DNA of 5,612 nucleotides from Patescibacteria group bacterium. GTDB lineage: Bacteria > Patescibacteriota > Microgenomatia > UBA1406 > GWC2-37-13. The notes beneath the pieces were generated by a model. It did no database searches. It had not been told where the DNA came from and saw nothing but the letters and a program-made list of their open reading frames with translations. This document shows positions 1 to 5,012 of this stretch, in pieces (within the stretch, counting starts at the first letter, position 1; each line of letters opens with the position of its first letter). The stretch spans positions 1 through 5,612 of the forward strand of contig CALRFM010000074.1 in NCBI GenBank assembly GCA_943356515.1. The letters are read 5' to 3'. A program made the translations under genes and the position numbers.

Positions 1-13
1 ACTTTGCATAGAT

Positions 14-826
14 CTATATTCTATTTTGAAATCGTGAGACAACCACGATATAAGAAAGACTTACAATATATGCAGCCACAGTACCCCACCCATATCCGAA
101 AACGGGAAAGGTGAAAAGAGCAGTTACTAAATATATGATTACCGATAAGGCTCCAAGAGGAATTCCTTTCACAAATGCATACAAATCTTTCGGTTCATTG
201 TACCAGTGAAATATGGGCAATGTTGAAGAAAAAGCTCCGGGAAATACACTAAAAACACCTCCCCAGAAAGGGCCAAGTGTCTTTCCTAAATAGACTATTA
301 GAGTTATGACAAGTCCGATAAATATTCCTCTGCCTAGTTTCTGAGCAAAGGTGTATGTAACTATCTTTGGCGTAGCCACTTTGAAAGGAAAAAGTGAAAG
401 GAGATATTGAGTGAGTCCGATAAGTGCAAAACAGGCAGCAATTCCCCATATCAAATTTGAAAATCTCAAAAGGATTATGGGCAAAATAAGAAGGAGCCAG
501 ACAAAAATACTCAGAGTATATGTCAAAAGTATTTCACTCATTTTTTTAAGATAAAAGCGGTGCAAATAGTTTGCAGAGTAAAAATAAATCGCTGCAAAAA
601 GAATACTAATTCCAAGAGGGAGAAATGTTGCAGGAATAATAGTTGTGATCTTGTCGGAACCAATAGTCAACCCAAGGAAAAATAGCCCAAGAACAGTTGT
701 AGTAGGAGAGGCAAGGATAAGTCCTGCATATTTTTTGTCAATACGCTCAACAATAAATGAAAGAGCAGTTATCACTCCCCCACCGACAAAAAAAGATGCA
801 AGTAATTGAATGGTAAATATATCCAT
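14..826 (-). CDS. Multi-span membrane protein with two DUF3147/GlpM-like halves
   Basis: A 270-aa integral membrane protein of unknown function. I count about nine hydrophobic segments, near residues 7-27, 36-56, 62-85, 98-120, 125-147, 166-185, 190-207, 222-242 and 246-266. Two regions look alike: residues about 10-52 and about 164-207. Each has a G-rich helix, then a short polar loop, then a glycine followed by a P-containing stretch (LILASPTTTV in the first, VFSVFPGAFS in the second). That pattern recalls the short four-helix DUF3147/GlpM proteins, so this may be an internally duplicated relative; this is family inference from memory. The ATG at 826 lies 20 bp after the stop of the P-loop kinase gene, so the two are probably cotranscribed. 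No Shine-Dalgarno sequence is visible. The gene is AT-rich in the lines I sampled. It could instead be an unrelated permease-like protein. The reading frame is secure, the family is not. Confidence 0.8.
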   Translation of the reverse strand: MDIFTIQLLASFFVGGGVITALSFIVERIDKKYAGLILASPTTTVLGLFFLGLTIGSDKITTIIPATFLPLGISILFAAIYFYSANYLHRFYLKKMSEILLTYTLSIFVWLLLILPIILLRFSNLIWGIAACFALIGLTQYLLSLFPFKVATPKIVTYTFAQKLGRGIFIGLVITLIVYLGKTLGPFWGGVFSVFPGAFSSTLPIFHWYNEPKDLYAFVKGIPLGALSVIIYLVTALFTFPVFGYGWGTVAAYIVSLSYIVVVSRFQNRI

Positions 827-846
827 ATAACGTTTAAAAATGGTAA

Positions 847-1353
847 TTATCCCACTTCATCATACTCCTCCATCTCTTCCTTCGTTGGTATTTCGAATGT
901 TTTAAAGTAATTATCAAGTTCAGTATCAAGTTTGTCATCAGGCATCAGAAACTCGTGTTCCCCTAGATTCTTATTTCTATTCACAATTCTTTCTTTCAAT
1001 ACATTTCTTGAAATATCAAGATAATAGAATTTCACTTTTGATCCTAATGATTTCGCTTCATTTCGCAACTTGTCTCGTTCATCTCTCCCCCACGTTCCCC
1101 ACTCAATTATGATGTCTGTTCCGGATTTGAGAATCTGTTTTCCGATTTTCCATTGAAGCTGTTCGATCTTTCCACGATACGTATTTCCTTCAGTTTCTGC
1201 GTTATCTTTCCATATCTCTTTGATCCATTCATCAGGACTCATACCTATAGCGCCAGTTTCAACTTCTATCTTTTTGGATAAAGTTGTCTTCCCCGATCCG
1301 GGGAGTCCACAGATGAGGTGAAGAGTTGAAGTATTATTTGTAGTTTTCTTCAT
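847..1353 (-). CDS. P-loop kinase-like ATPase (AAA_33 / zeta-toxin-like fold)
   Basis: A 168-aa single-domain P-loop phosphotransferase-type protein. The Walker A motif GLPGSGKTT spans residues 16-24 with K22 as the phosphate-binding lysine. A SPDEW motif follows at 39-43, where D41 is placed like the substrate or metal aspartate of these small kinases. A strand ending in EWGTWGRDERD (84-94) and a later YLD strand before an arginine-rich ERIVNRN segment fit a lid region. This arrangement is common in small bacterial AAA_33 proteins related to polynucleotide kinase, chloramphenicol phosphotransferase and zeta toxin; the true substrate cannot be told. I chose the ATG at 1353. An in-frame TTG at 1368 would add five residues (173 aa), and neither has a Shine-Dalgarno sequence. 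It lies 45 bp after the tRNA-Pro 3' end with no terminator between, so readthrough from the tRNA promoter is possible. The C-terminus is acidic. No antitoxin-like partner is visible next to it. Confidence 0.87.
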   Translation of the reverse strand: MKKTTNNTSTLHLICGLPGSGKTTLSKKIEVETGAIGMSPDEWIKEIWKDNAETEGNTYRGKIEQLQWKIGKQILKSGTDIIIEWGTWGRDERDKLRNEAKSLGSKVKFYYLDISRNVLKERIVNRNKNLGEHEFLMPDDKLDTELDNYFKTFEIPTKEEMEEYDEVG

Positions 1354-1398
1354 AGTATTTTTCGTCAATTTTTGTCGGGGTGTTCTACCATCTCAATG

Positions 1399-1472
1399 TC
1401 GGGGATGCCAGACTCGAACTGGCGACCTTACGGTTCCGAACCGTACGCTCTAGCCGTCTGAGCTAATCCCCG
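1399..1472 (-). tRNA. trnP: tRNA-Pro (anticodon CGG)
   Basis: A full 74-nt cloverleaf folds on the minus strand. The acceptor stem is CGGGGAT with ATCCCCG, the D-stem GCTC with GAGC, the anticodon stem TACGG with CCGTA, and the T-stem GCCAG with CTGGC around the loop TTCGAGT. The anticodon loop is TTCGGAA, giving anticodon CGG, which reads the proline codon CCG. The first base pair C-G and discriminator A are typical of bacterial tRNA-Pro. The CCA end is not encoded; the genome continues CAT after the discriminator, so a CCA-adding enzyme is needed. A -10-like TAAAAT lies 10 nt upstream. Confidence 0.96.
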
Positions 1473-1482
1473 TTGCACTCCT

Positions 1483-1488
1483 ATTTTA
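1483..1488 (-). promoter_or_regulatory. Candidate -10 element of the tRNA-Pro promoter
   Basis: On the minus strand TAAAAT (1488 to 1483), preceded directly by TG, lies 10 nt before the tRNA 5' end. That is a sensible distance for a short 5' leader trimmed by RNase P. The -35 region is weak: CTACTT at a 17-bp spacing is the best I can offer. The TAA of this hexamer is also the stop codon of the BRO remnant, so the end of the broken gene and the tRNA promoter are the same DNA. Confidence 0.4.
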
Positions 1489-1504
1489 CACCCTTAGCAC
1501 CTGG

Positions 1505-1513
1505 TAAGTAGTT
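1505..1513 (+). repeat. 9-bp direct repeat, copy 1, beside the BRO remnant
   Basis: TAAGTAGTT occurs here and again at 1695-1703, 190 bp apart, bracketing the part of the BRO-like remnant with recognisable homology (about 1519-1656). It may mark deletion endpoints or an insertion, or be chance in AT-rich DNA. Confidence 0.35.
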
Positions 1514-1694
1514 GTGTCTTGCTTTTGCCAATAATCTCTGGAGCGATTTAAGGCTTTTTCTGGATCGCTTATTTCTTGTACTCGTTCATATCCTACTTTT
1601 GCGAGCCAAAGTTTTATTGGCTCGGCTTTCGGACTGGGGATAGATTGGATTATTCTGTGATCGTAGGAATTTCTACCTGGGGACAATTTATCCC

Positions 1695-1703
1695 TAAGTA
1701 GTT
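1695..1703 (+). repeat. 9-bp direct repeat, copy 2, beside the BRO remnant
   Basis: This is the second copy of TAAGTAGTT, identical to 1505-1513. It lies within the first codons of the remnant frame, in the part that does not resemble BRO/DinD proteins. Confidence 0.35.
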
Positions 1704-1728
1704 CTAGCTCCAAATTACAGATCTTTTC

Positions 1729-1753
1729 AGTTAGTCACATTCTGTGACCAACT
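1729..1753. repeat. 25-bp palindrome A (operator-like or hairpin)
   Basis: The arms are AGTTAGTCACA (1729-1739) and TGTGACCAACT (1743-1753) around a 3-nt centre TTC; 10 of 11 positions pair and the core GTCACA/TGTGAC is perfect. Its centre is 26 bp from that of palindrome B. It lies between the stop of the DUF5660-like gene and the start of the BRO remnant. It could be a binding site for a dimeric regulator or a transcribed hairpin. No U-run follows on either strand, so it is not a standard terminator. Confidence 0.75.
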
Positions 1754-1754
1754 C

Positions 1755-1779
1755 AACCGGTTACAGTTTGTAACTGGTT
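1755..1779. repeat. 25-bp palindrome B (same half-site as A)
   Basis: The arms are AACCGGTTACA (1755-1765) and TGTAACTGGTT (1769-1779) around GTT; 10 of 11 positions pair, with the odd one able to form G-U in RNA. All four half-sites of A and B fit one consensus, ARYYRGTYACA, in the same inverted layout with a 3-bp centre. The palindrome ends 3 bp before the stop codon of the DUF5660-like gene. The repeated half-site favours protein binding over chance hairpins, but the bound protein is unknown. Confidence 0.75.
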
Positions 1780-1782
1780 CAC

Positions 1783-2289
1783 TTATCCCCTTCCTGCATC
1801 GGCCTTTAGCTCTGGTGGCAGCTCTGATGTTGCCTTTGGCCGGGCTCCTCCCAGTATATTCTTGCGAATTTTTCCTTTAGGAGCTTCTAACGGCTGTGCG
1901 TTTGCAGCCTCTTCCTGTGCCTTTTGTTGTTCTTCCATTGCTTCTTGCCGCTCTTCTTCTTGTTCTTCCTGTTCCTCTTTCAAGTTTTCTTCTTCCTCTT
2001 CGCGTTGCACGCGTTTGTGATAGTGTGCTTTGAGTTGTGTGCGTATTACCTCTAAGTCAGGGCTGTCTTGCTCATCATATTGTTTGTTTAGCTTGTCGAA
2101 GTCCAGCTCAGTAAAATTATTGTTGCCCTTTTCCCGTTCCTTGACAGTTGGATTGGTAAAAAGTTCGGCAAAAGGGTTGGCGGTTTTTACCACTTCTTTT
2201 ACTGCTGTTACTAAGGTATCTTTCCCCAGTTCGGCGACTTGTTCAAACGGATTTAAATAGGGCCTTGGTGTTTTTGTCTTGGTTTTCAT
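1783..2289 (-). CDS. DUF5660-like basic/coiled-coil protein of CPR bacteria
   Basis: A 168-aa soluble protein without enzyme motifs. The N-terminus is basic (KTKTKTPRP) followed by an NPFEQVAELGKDT segment (13-25) and a second NPF at 38-40. Residues about 92-130 form a highly charged E/Q-rich run, very likely a helix or coiled coil. The tail has an RKNILGG segment followed by a PKATSELPPE segment and ends in AGRG. The NPFEQ..ELGK head, charged middle and glycine-rich basic tail recall DUF5660 proteins of Patescibacteria. This is recalled, not searched. The function is unknown. I chose the ATG at 2289, only 2 bp after the Fe-S gene stop. The longer frame to 2343 would overlap that gene by 52 bp and adds unrelated residues. 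GGGG in the preceding stop region could serve as a weak ribosome site. Tight spacing implies translation coupled to the Fe-S factor. Two palindromes follow its stop codon. Confidence 0.8.
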   Translation of the reverse strand: MKTKTKTPRPYLNPFEQVAELGKDTLVTAVKEVVKTANPFAELFTNPTVKEREKGNNNFTELDFDKLNKQYDEQDSPDLEVIRTQLKAHYHKRVQREEEEENLKEEQEEQEEERQEAMEEQQKAQEEAANAQPLEAPKGKIRKNILGGARPKATSELPPELKADAGRG

Positions 2290-2291
2290 AG

Positions 2292-2591
2292 CTATATCCC
2301 CAACATTGCCTTCGCGCTTTCGCTCATCAAATCCATGCTCCACGGAGGGTCAAACGTAAGTTCTATTTCAACATCGTCTTCTTTTACGGTTAATTTTTCC
2401 ATTTCTGCCAAAATATCATCTTTTATCGTGTCAAATAACGGGCATCCCAAACTGGTGAGTGTCATGGTTATATGTACTTTCTTCTTAGTGGTTTTTACAT
2501 CGTACACAAGACCCAAATCCATTATAGATAGATTTAATTCTGGGTCGATAACGTTATAAAGTTTGTCGCTAACTTGTTTTTTAGTAGGCAT
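2292..2591 (-). CDS. MIP18/DUF59 family Fe-S cluster assembly factor (SufT/PaaD-like)
   Basis: A 99-aa one-domain protein of the DUF59 (MIP18) family, cytoplasmic, expected to help mature iron-sulfur proteins. Family hallmarks are visible in order: DPELNLSIMDLGLVYDV at residues 16-32, the TSLGCP motif at 46-51 with the conserved reactive Cys50, and a FDPPWSMDLMSE motif at 80-91 near the C-terminus. The length is normal for stand-alone members. I start it at the ATG at 2591. A 33-codon upstream extension to 2690 would run through the divergent promoters into the RNase J gene and does not resemble the family. A GGAG lies 13 nt before the ATG, too far, and probably upstream of the transcription start, so the mRNA looks nearly leaderless. 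It is first in a minus-strand operon with the DUF5660-like gene, and divergent from RNase J. No other suf genes are in the window. Confidence 0.92.
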   Translation of the reverse strand: MPTKKQVSDKLYNVIDPELNLSIMDLGLVYDVKTTKKKVHITMTLTSLGCPLFDTIKDDILAEMEKLTVKEDDVEIELTFDPPWSMDLMSESAKAMLGI

Positions 2592-2597
2592 GTTGAA

Positions 2598-2626
2598 TTG
2601 ATCACTCCAGTATAACATGAGATAAT
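2598..2626 (+). promoter_or_regulatory. Promoter for rnj-recR (TTGATC, 17 bp, GATAAT)
   Basis: A -35 TTGATC (2598-2603) and -10 GATAAT (2621-2626) are separated by exactly 17 bp. Transcription would start near 2633, about 2 nt before the RNase J ATG at 2635, giving an essentially leaderless mRNA. This agrees with the lack of a Shine-Dalgarno sequence. The same -35 hexamer and spacing occur before the leader peptide at 4974-5002. Confidence 0.55.
2609..2617 (-). promoter_or_regulatory. Extended -10 promoter for the Fe-S factor operon
   Basis: On the minus strand TGTTATACT (2617 to 2609) is a TGn-extended -10 element (TATACT, 5 of 6 to consensus). There is no good -35, as is common for extended -10 promoters. 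Its start would fall near 2602, about 10 nt before the ATG at 2591. It lies inside the spacer of the plus-strand promoter, so the two cannot be occupied together. Confidence 0.45.
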
Positions 2627-2634
2627 GAGTGCAT

Positions 2635-4305
2635 ATGAATGAATACAAACTTAGATTTGTCCCTCTTGGAGGAGTCGTTGGTGTTACCAAAAATATGTAT
2701 GTGTACGAGCTCTATACCGATGAGCTGCTCACCGATATTCTTATCGTAGATTGTGGAATGGGCTTTCCTGACGCATCAGAGCTGGGCGTAGATCTTATCA
2801 TCCCAGACATTGCCTACCTGGAAGACAAGGTAGATAAAATTCGTGGTATTGCCATAACCCATGGTCATGAAGATCATATTGGTGCGCTCCCCTACCTATA
2901 TCAAAAGCTTGGCTCACCTCCCGTTTATGCCACCAAACTTACCAAAATGTTTTTACAAAATAAATTTAAAGAACTCGGTAGCTCGATAGATATCCGAGAT
3001 GTCAAATTCCGCACGTGGGAAAGGCTTGGAGCATTTGAAATCCGTTTTATTCACATGACCCACTCCATTCCCGATGCTACACACGTACTCGTAAAATCTC
3101 CCGTGGGAACCATGTATCATGGTCCGGACTTTAAACTCGATCTTTCTCCACCGTTTGGCCAAGCTCCTGACTTTTATGAAATTACCAAAGCGGGTGAAGA
3201 TGGCATTTTATGTTTGCTGTCTGACGCACTCGGATCGGAACGCCCAGGCCTTACGGTGTCTGAATCTATCGTAGGTCAAACATTGGAAGATGAAATGAGA
3301 AGTACCAAAGGTGCATTTTTTATGACTACCTTTTCATCAAACATCTCACGCATAAAACAATGTGTCGACGCTGCTATAAAATTCAACCGCAAAGTGGTAT
3401 TTATGGGCCGGTCAATGAGACAAAATACCGAAGCGGCTCAATCACTTGGCTACCTTACCATCCCGAAGACTCTGGTCGGCAAAGAGCAAGAAATTCGAAA
3501 AACCCCACCAAATAGACTTTGTATTATTGTGGCAGGTTCTCAAGGTCAGTATGACTCAGCTATGTCAAAAATCGGACGCAAGATGAATAAATTTGTTCAG
3601 GTGCAAAAAGGAGACAAAGTAGTCTTTTCATCTGACCCCATTCCAGGCAATGAAGATGAAGTATACGGCGTTATAGAAGAACTTTCACTTCAGGGCGCCA
3701 ATGTTATATATCCTGCTATTACCGATCAGCTCCATGCATCTGGTCATGGCAGTCAGGAAGACTTAAAATTCCTTGCACGCTTTACCCACCCCAGGTTCTT
3801 TATTCCGATCGGTGGAACGGTACGTCATCAACAACAATATCAGAGGCTCATGAACGGGTTAGGGTACCTTGATTCCCAAGTGCACATGCTCCAAGAAGGA
3901 GACACCGTATGGTTTACCAAAACTACGGCGACCAAGGGTGAAACCATAGAAACTCGAAGCATCTATGTCGATGCTTACGGCGTAGGTGATATTGGCAATG
4001 CGGTACTGCGGGATCGCAAGACACTATCGAGCGACGGTATGGTTATCTGTGTTCTTGTCATAGATCTACACGGAAAGATGAGTACCAAGCCACGATTCTT
4101 CTCTAGGGGATTTGTATTTGAAGAGAACGAAGATGCTATGTTTGAGCAAGCTACTAAGATGGTAGAAAAATCTCTCAATGCCAGTCGCGGCGCAGTGCTC
4201 GACACAAACGGTTACAAGCGAAACATCGGACGAGACTTGGAAACATTCTTTTATAAAGAGCGAGGTCGAAGACCCATCTTGTTGGTAGAAATCATTCAGG
4301 CATGA
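2635..4305 (+). CDS. rnj: Ribonuclease J family metallo-beta-lactamase/beta-CASP nuclease
   Basis: A 556-aa RNase J, about the usual family length, expected to act in the cytoplasm on mRNA decay and rRNA or mRNA 5' processing. The metallo-beta-lactamase metal motif HGHEDHIG is at residues 76-83 (ligands H76, H78, D80, H81). Further ligands are H143 in THSIPDA and D165 in HGPDFKLD, where the family usually has TGDFK. The beta-CASP domain shows FSSNISRIKQ, MGRSMRQN, and ASGHGSQ with H371. The following motif, normally PVHGE, reads PIGGT at 391-395, so the usual metal-binding histidine is replaced by G393. The rest after about 440 is the C-terminal domain. I chose the ATG at 2635. A GTG at 2629 adds two residues but would fall upstream of the predicted transcript start. 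The TGA stop overlaps recR by 4 bp. Activity is likely retained as in related CPR proteins, but this is inference. Confidence 0.94.
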   Translation: MNEYKLRFVPLGGVVGVTKNMYVYELYTDELLTDILIVDCGMGFPDASELGVDLIIPDIAYLEDKVDKIRGIAITHGHEDHIGALPYLYQKLGSPPVYATKLTKMFLQNKFKELGSSIDIRDVKFRTWERLGAFEIRFIHMTHSIPDATHVLVKSPVGTMYHGPDFKLDLSPPFGQAPDFYEITKAGEDGILCLLSDALGSERPGLTVSESIVGQTLEDEMRSTKGAFFMTTFSSNISRIKQCVDAAIKFNRKVVFMGRSMRQNTEAAQSLGYLTIPKTLVGKEQEIRKTPPNRLCIIVAGSQGQYDSAMSKIGRKMNKFVQVQKGDKVVFSSDPIPGNEDEVYGVIEELSLQGANVIYPAITDQLHASGHGSQEDLKFLARFTHPRFFIPIGGTVRHQQQYQRLMNGLGYLDSQVHMLQEGDTVWFTKTTATKGETIETRSIYVDAYGVGDIGNAVLRDRKTLSSDGMVICVLVIDLHGKMSTKPRFFSRGFVFEENEDAMFEQATKMVEKSLNASRGAVLDTNGYKRNIGRDLETFFYKERGRRPILLVEIIQA

Positions 4306-4940
4306 GCAGTTTACCCAAATCACTCAAGAATATTTCCCTCTTTTTAGAACGGCTTCCTGGCATTGGCGAAAAGTCAGCCAATCGCATGGCATTTTACTTG
4401 CTCCGGCTCCCAGATGCTGATCTTAAAGCGTTCTCGGAACAACTTGCGCACCTCAAAGAGCGCACTAAACGCTGCAGTGTGTGCATGAATCTTACCGAAT
4501 CAGATATATGTAATATTTGCTCCGATGCCACCCGTGACAAACGGCGTATCACTGTGGTTGAAGACGTGCTCGATCTTCTTTCTATGGAAACTGGGAATAT
4601 CTATGACGGGGTGTATCATGTGCTCCATGGTCGTATTGACCCCCTCAACCACATCGGTCCTGATGATATTTTTCTCTCACAGCTTTTTGACCGACTCAAA
4701 AAAAGAGACGACGATGAATCTACTCATGTGGAAGAGATCATTCTTGCCACCAATCCCGATATGGAAGGGGAAGCAACTGCCATGTATATCCGAAATAAAC
4801 TCAATGAAGTTAAAGAAGCTACAGAGCTGACATTCAATGTAACCCGACTCGGCTACGGCATGCCCATGGGAGGAAACTTAGAGTATGCCGACTACATGAC
4901 CCTCCGCAAGGCGCTAGAAAATAGAAGAGATTTCAAATAA
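4302..4940 (+). CDS. recR: Recombination mediator protein RecR
   Basis: A 212-aa RecR, close to the usual length of about 200. RecR, with RecO, loads RecA on gapped DNA in RecF-pathway repair. Domains in order: a helix-hairpin-helix with LPGIGEKSA (18-26); a four-cysteine zinc site C58, C61, C70, C73 (CSVC and CNIC); a Toprim domain opening with TVVED (84-88) and containing YHVLHG (105-110) and ATNPDMEGEAT (149-159); and the C-terminal TRLGYGMPMGGNLEYAD (181-197), normally TRIAHGLPVGGDLEYAD. The ATG overlaps the RNase J TGA in ATGA, a strong sign of translational coupling. Pairing with RNase J rather than dnaX and ybaB is less common than the textbook order. No clear terminator follows; an inverted repeat at 4970-4996 lacks a U-run. 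All key zinc and HhH residues are present. Confidence 0.96.
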   Translation: MSSLPKSLKNISLFLERLPGIGEKSANRMAFYLLRLPDADLKAFSEQLAHLKERTKRCSVCMNLTESDICNICSDATRDKRRITVVEDVLDLLSMETGNIYDGVYHVLHGRIDPLNHIGPDDIFLSQLFDRLKKRDDDESTHVEEIILATNPDMEGEATAMYIRNKLNEVKEATELTFNVTRLGYGMPMGGNLEYADYMTLRKALENRRDFK

Positions 4941-4969
4941 TGAAAACCTGTCATTGCCGCGCTTAACCT

Positions 4970-4996
4970 CGCCTTGATCTTATAGGCTTCAAGGTG
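4970..4996. repeat. Inverted repeat in the spacer of the leader promoter (operator candidate)
   Basis: CCTTGA (4972-4977) and TCAAGG (4989-4994) form a perfect 6-bp inverted repeat. It extends to 8 pairs in RNA with C4970-G4996 and a G-U at 4971/4995. The left arm overlaps the -35 hexamer and the right arm abuts the -10, a typical position for a repressor site. As a recR terminator it would be weak because no U-run follows. Confidence 0.4.
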
Positions 4997-5002
4997 TATA
5001 CT
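4974..5002 (+). promoter_or_regulatory. Promoter for leader peptide and kinase-like gene
   Basis: A -35 TTGATC (4974-4979), a 17-bp spacer and a -10 TATACT (4997-5002). The transcript should start near 5009, about 4 nt before the leader ATG at 5013. The -35 hexamer and spacing are the same as in the RNase J promoter. Confidence 0.6.
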
Positions 5003-5012
5003 ACTTCATAAT

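Larger units (their letters stand above)
1486..1713 (-). pseudogene. Remnant of a BRO-N / DinD-type gene
   Basis: A 75-codon open frame (TTG start at 1713, TAA at 1486-1488). Residues about 20-65 match from memory the internal conserved block of BRO-family and DinD-like proteins: a RIIQSIPSPKAEP stretch, then KLWLAKVGYERVQEI, DPEKAL and RDYWQKQ. Intact relatives have a BRO-N domain before this block and another conserved segment after it. Here both are missing. The first 16 codons do not look like the family and the last 10 residues merge into the tRNA promoter. I therefore read it as a deletion remnant rather than a working small gene. BRO/DinD proteins are DNA-binding or DNA-damage-associated accessory genes of phages, plasmids and mobile islands. 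A 9-bp direct repeat (TAAGTAGTT on the plus strand, at 1505-1513 and 1695-1703) brackets the recognisable part. It could still be translated as a short protein, but I see no ribosome binding site at a sensible distance. Confidence 0.7.

Noticed and set aside
1399..1472. tRNA read as an arginine or alanine tRNA
   Set aside because: The anticodon loop TTCGGAA places CGG at 34-36, and the C1-G72 pair with discriminator A fits proline.
1729..1779. Tandem palindromes as a CRISPR or intrinsic terminator
   Set aside because: Only two non-identical units with no spacers of constant length and no cas genes, and no T-run on either strand.
1927..1995. Pyrimidine-rich run on the plus strand as a simple repeat element
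   Set aside because: It is the reverse complement of the Glu/Gln codons in the coiled-coil part of the DUF5660-like gene.
2030..2260. Plus-strand open frame opposite the DUF5660-like gene
   Set aside because: Serine/leucine-rich antisense shadow of a charged coding region with no motif of its own. The same applies to other opposite-strand frames within the membrane protein, Fe-S factor, RNase J and RecR genes.
2290..2343. 18-codon N-terminal extension of the DUF5660-like protein
   Set aside because: It overlaps the end of the Fe-S gene; ATG at 2289 gives normal operon spacing and a typical basic start.
2629..2634. GTG start for RNase J two codons upstream of the ATG
   Set aside because: It overlaps or lies just after the -10 and upstream of the predicted transcript start; the ATG at 2635 fits the promoter and family N-terminus better.
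2592..2690. 33-codon N-terminal extension of the Fe-S factor
   Set aside because: It runs through both promoters into the RNase J coding region and has no similarity to DUF59 proteins.
4970..5002. Inverted repeat as the recR terminator
   Set aside because: Only six perfect pairs, an 11-nt loop and no U-run; its overlap with a good promoter suggests an operator instead.
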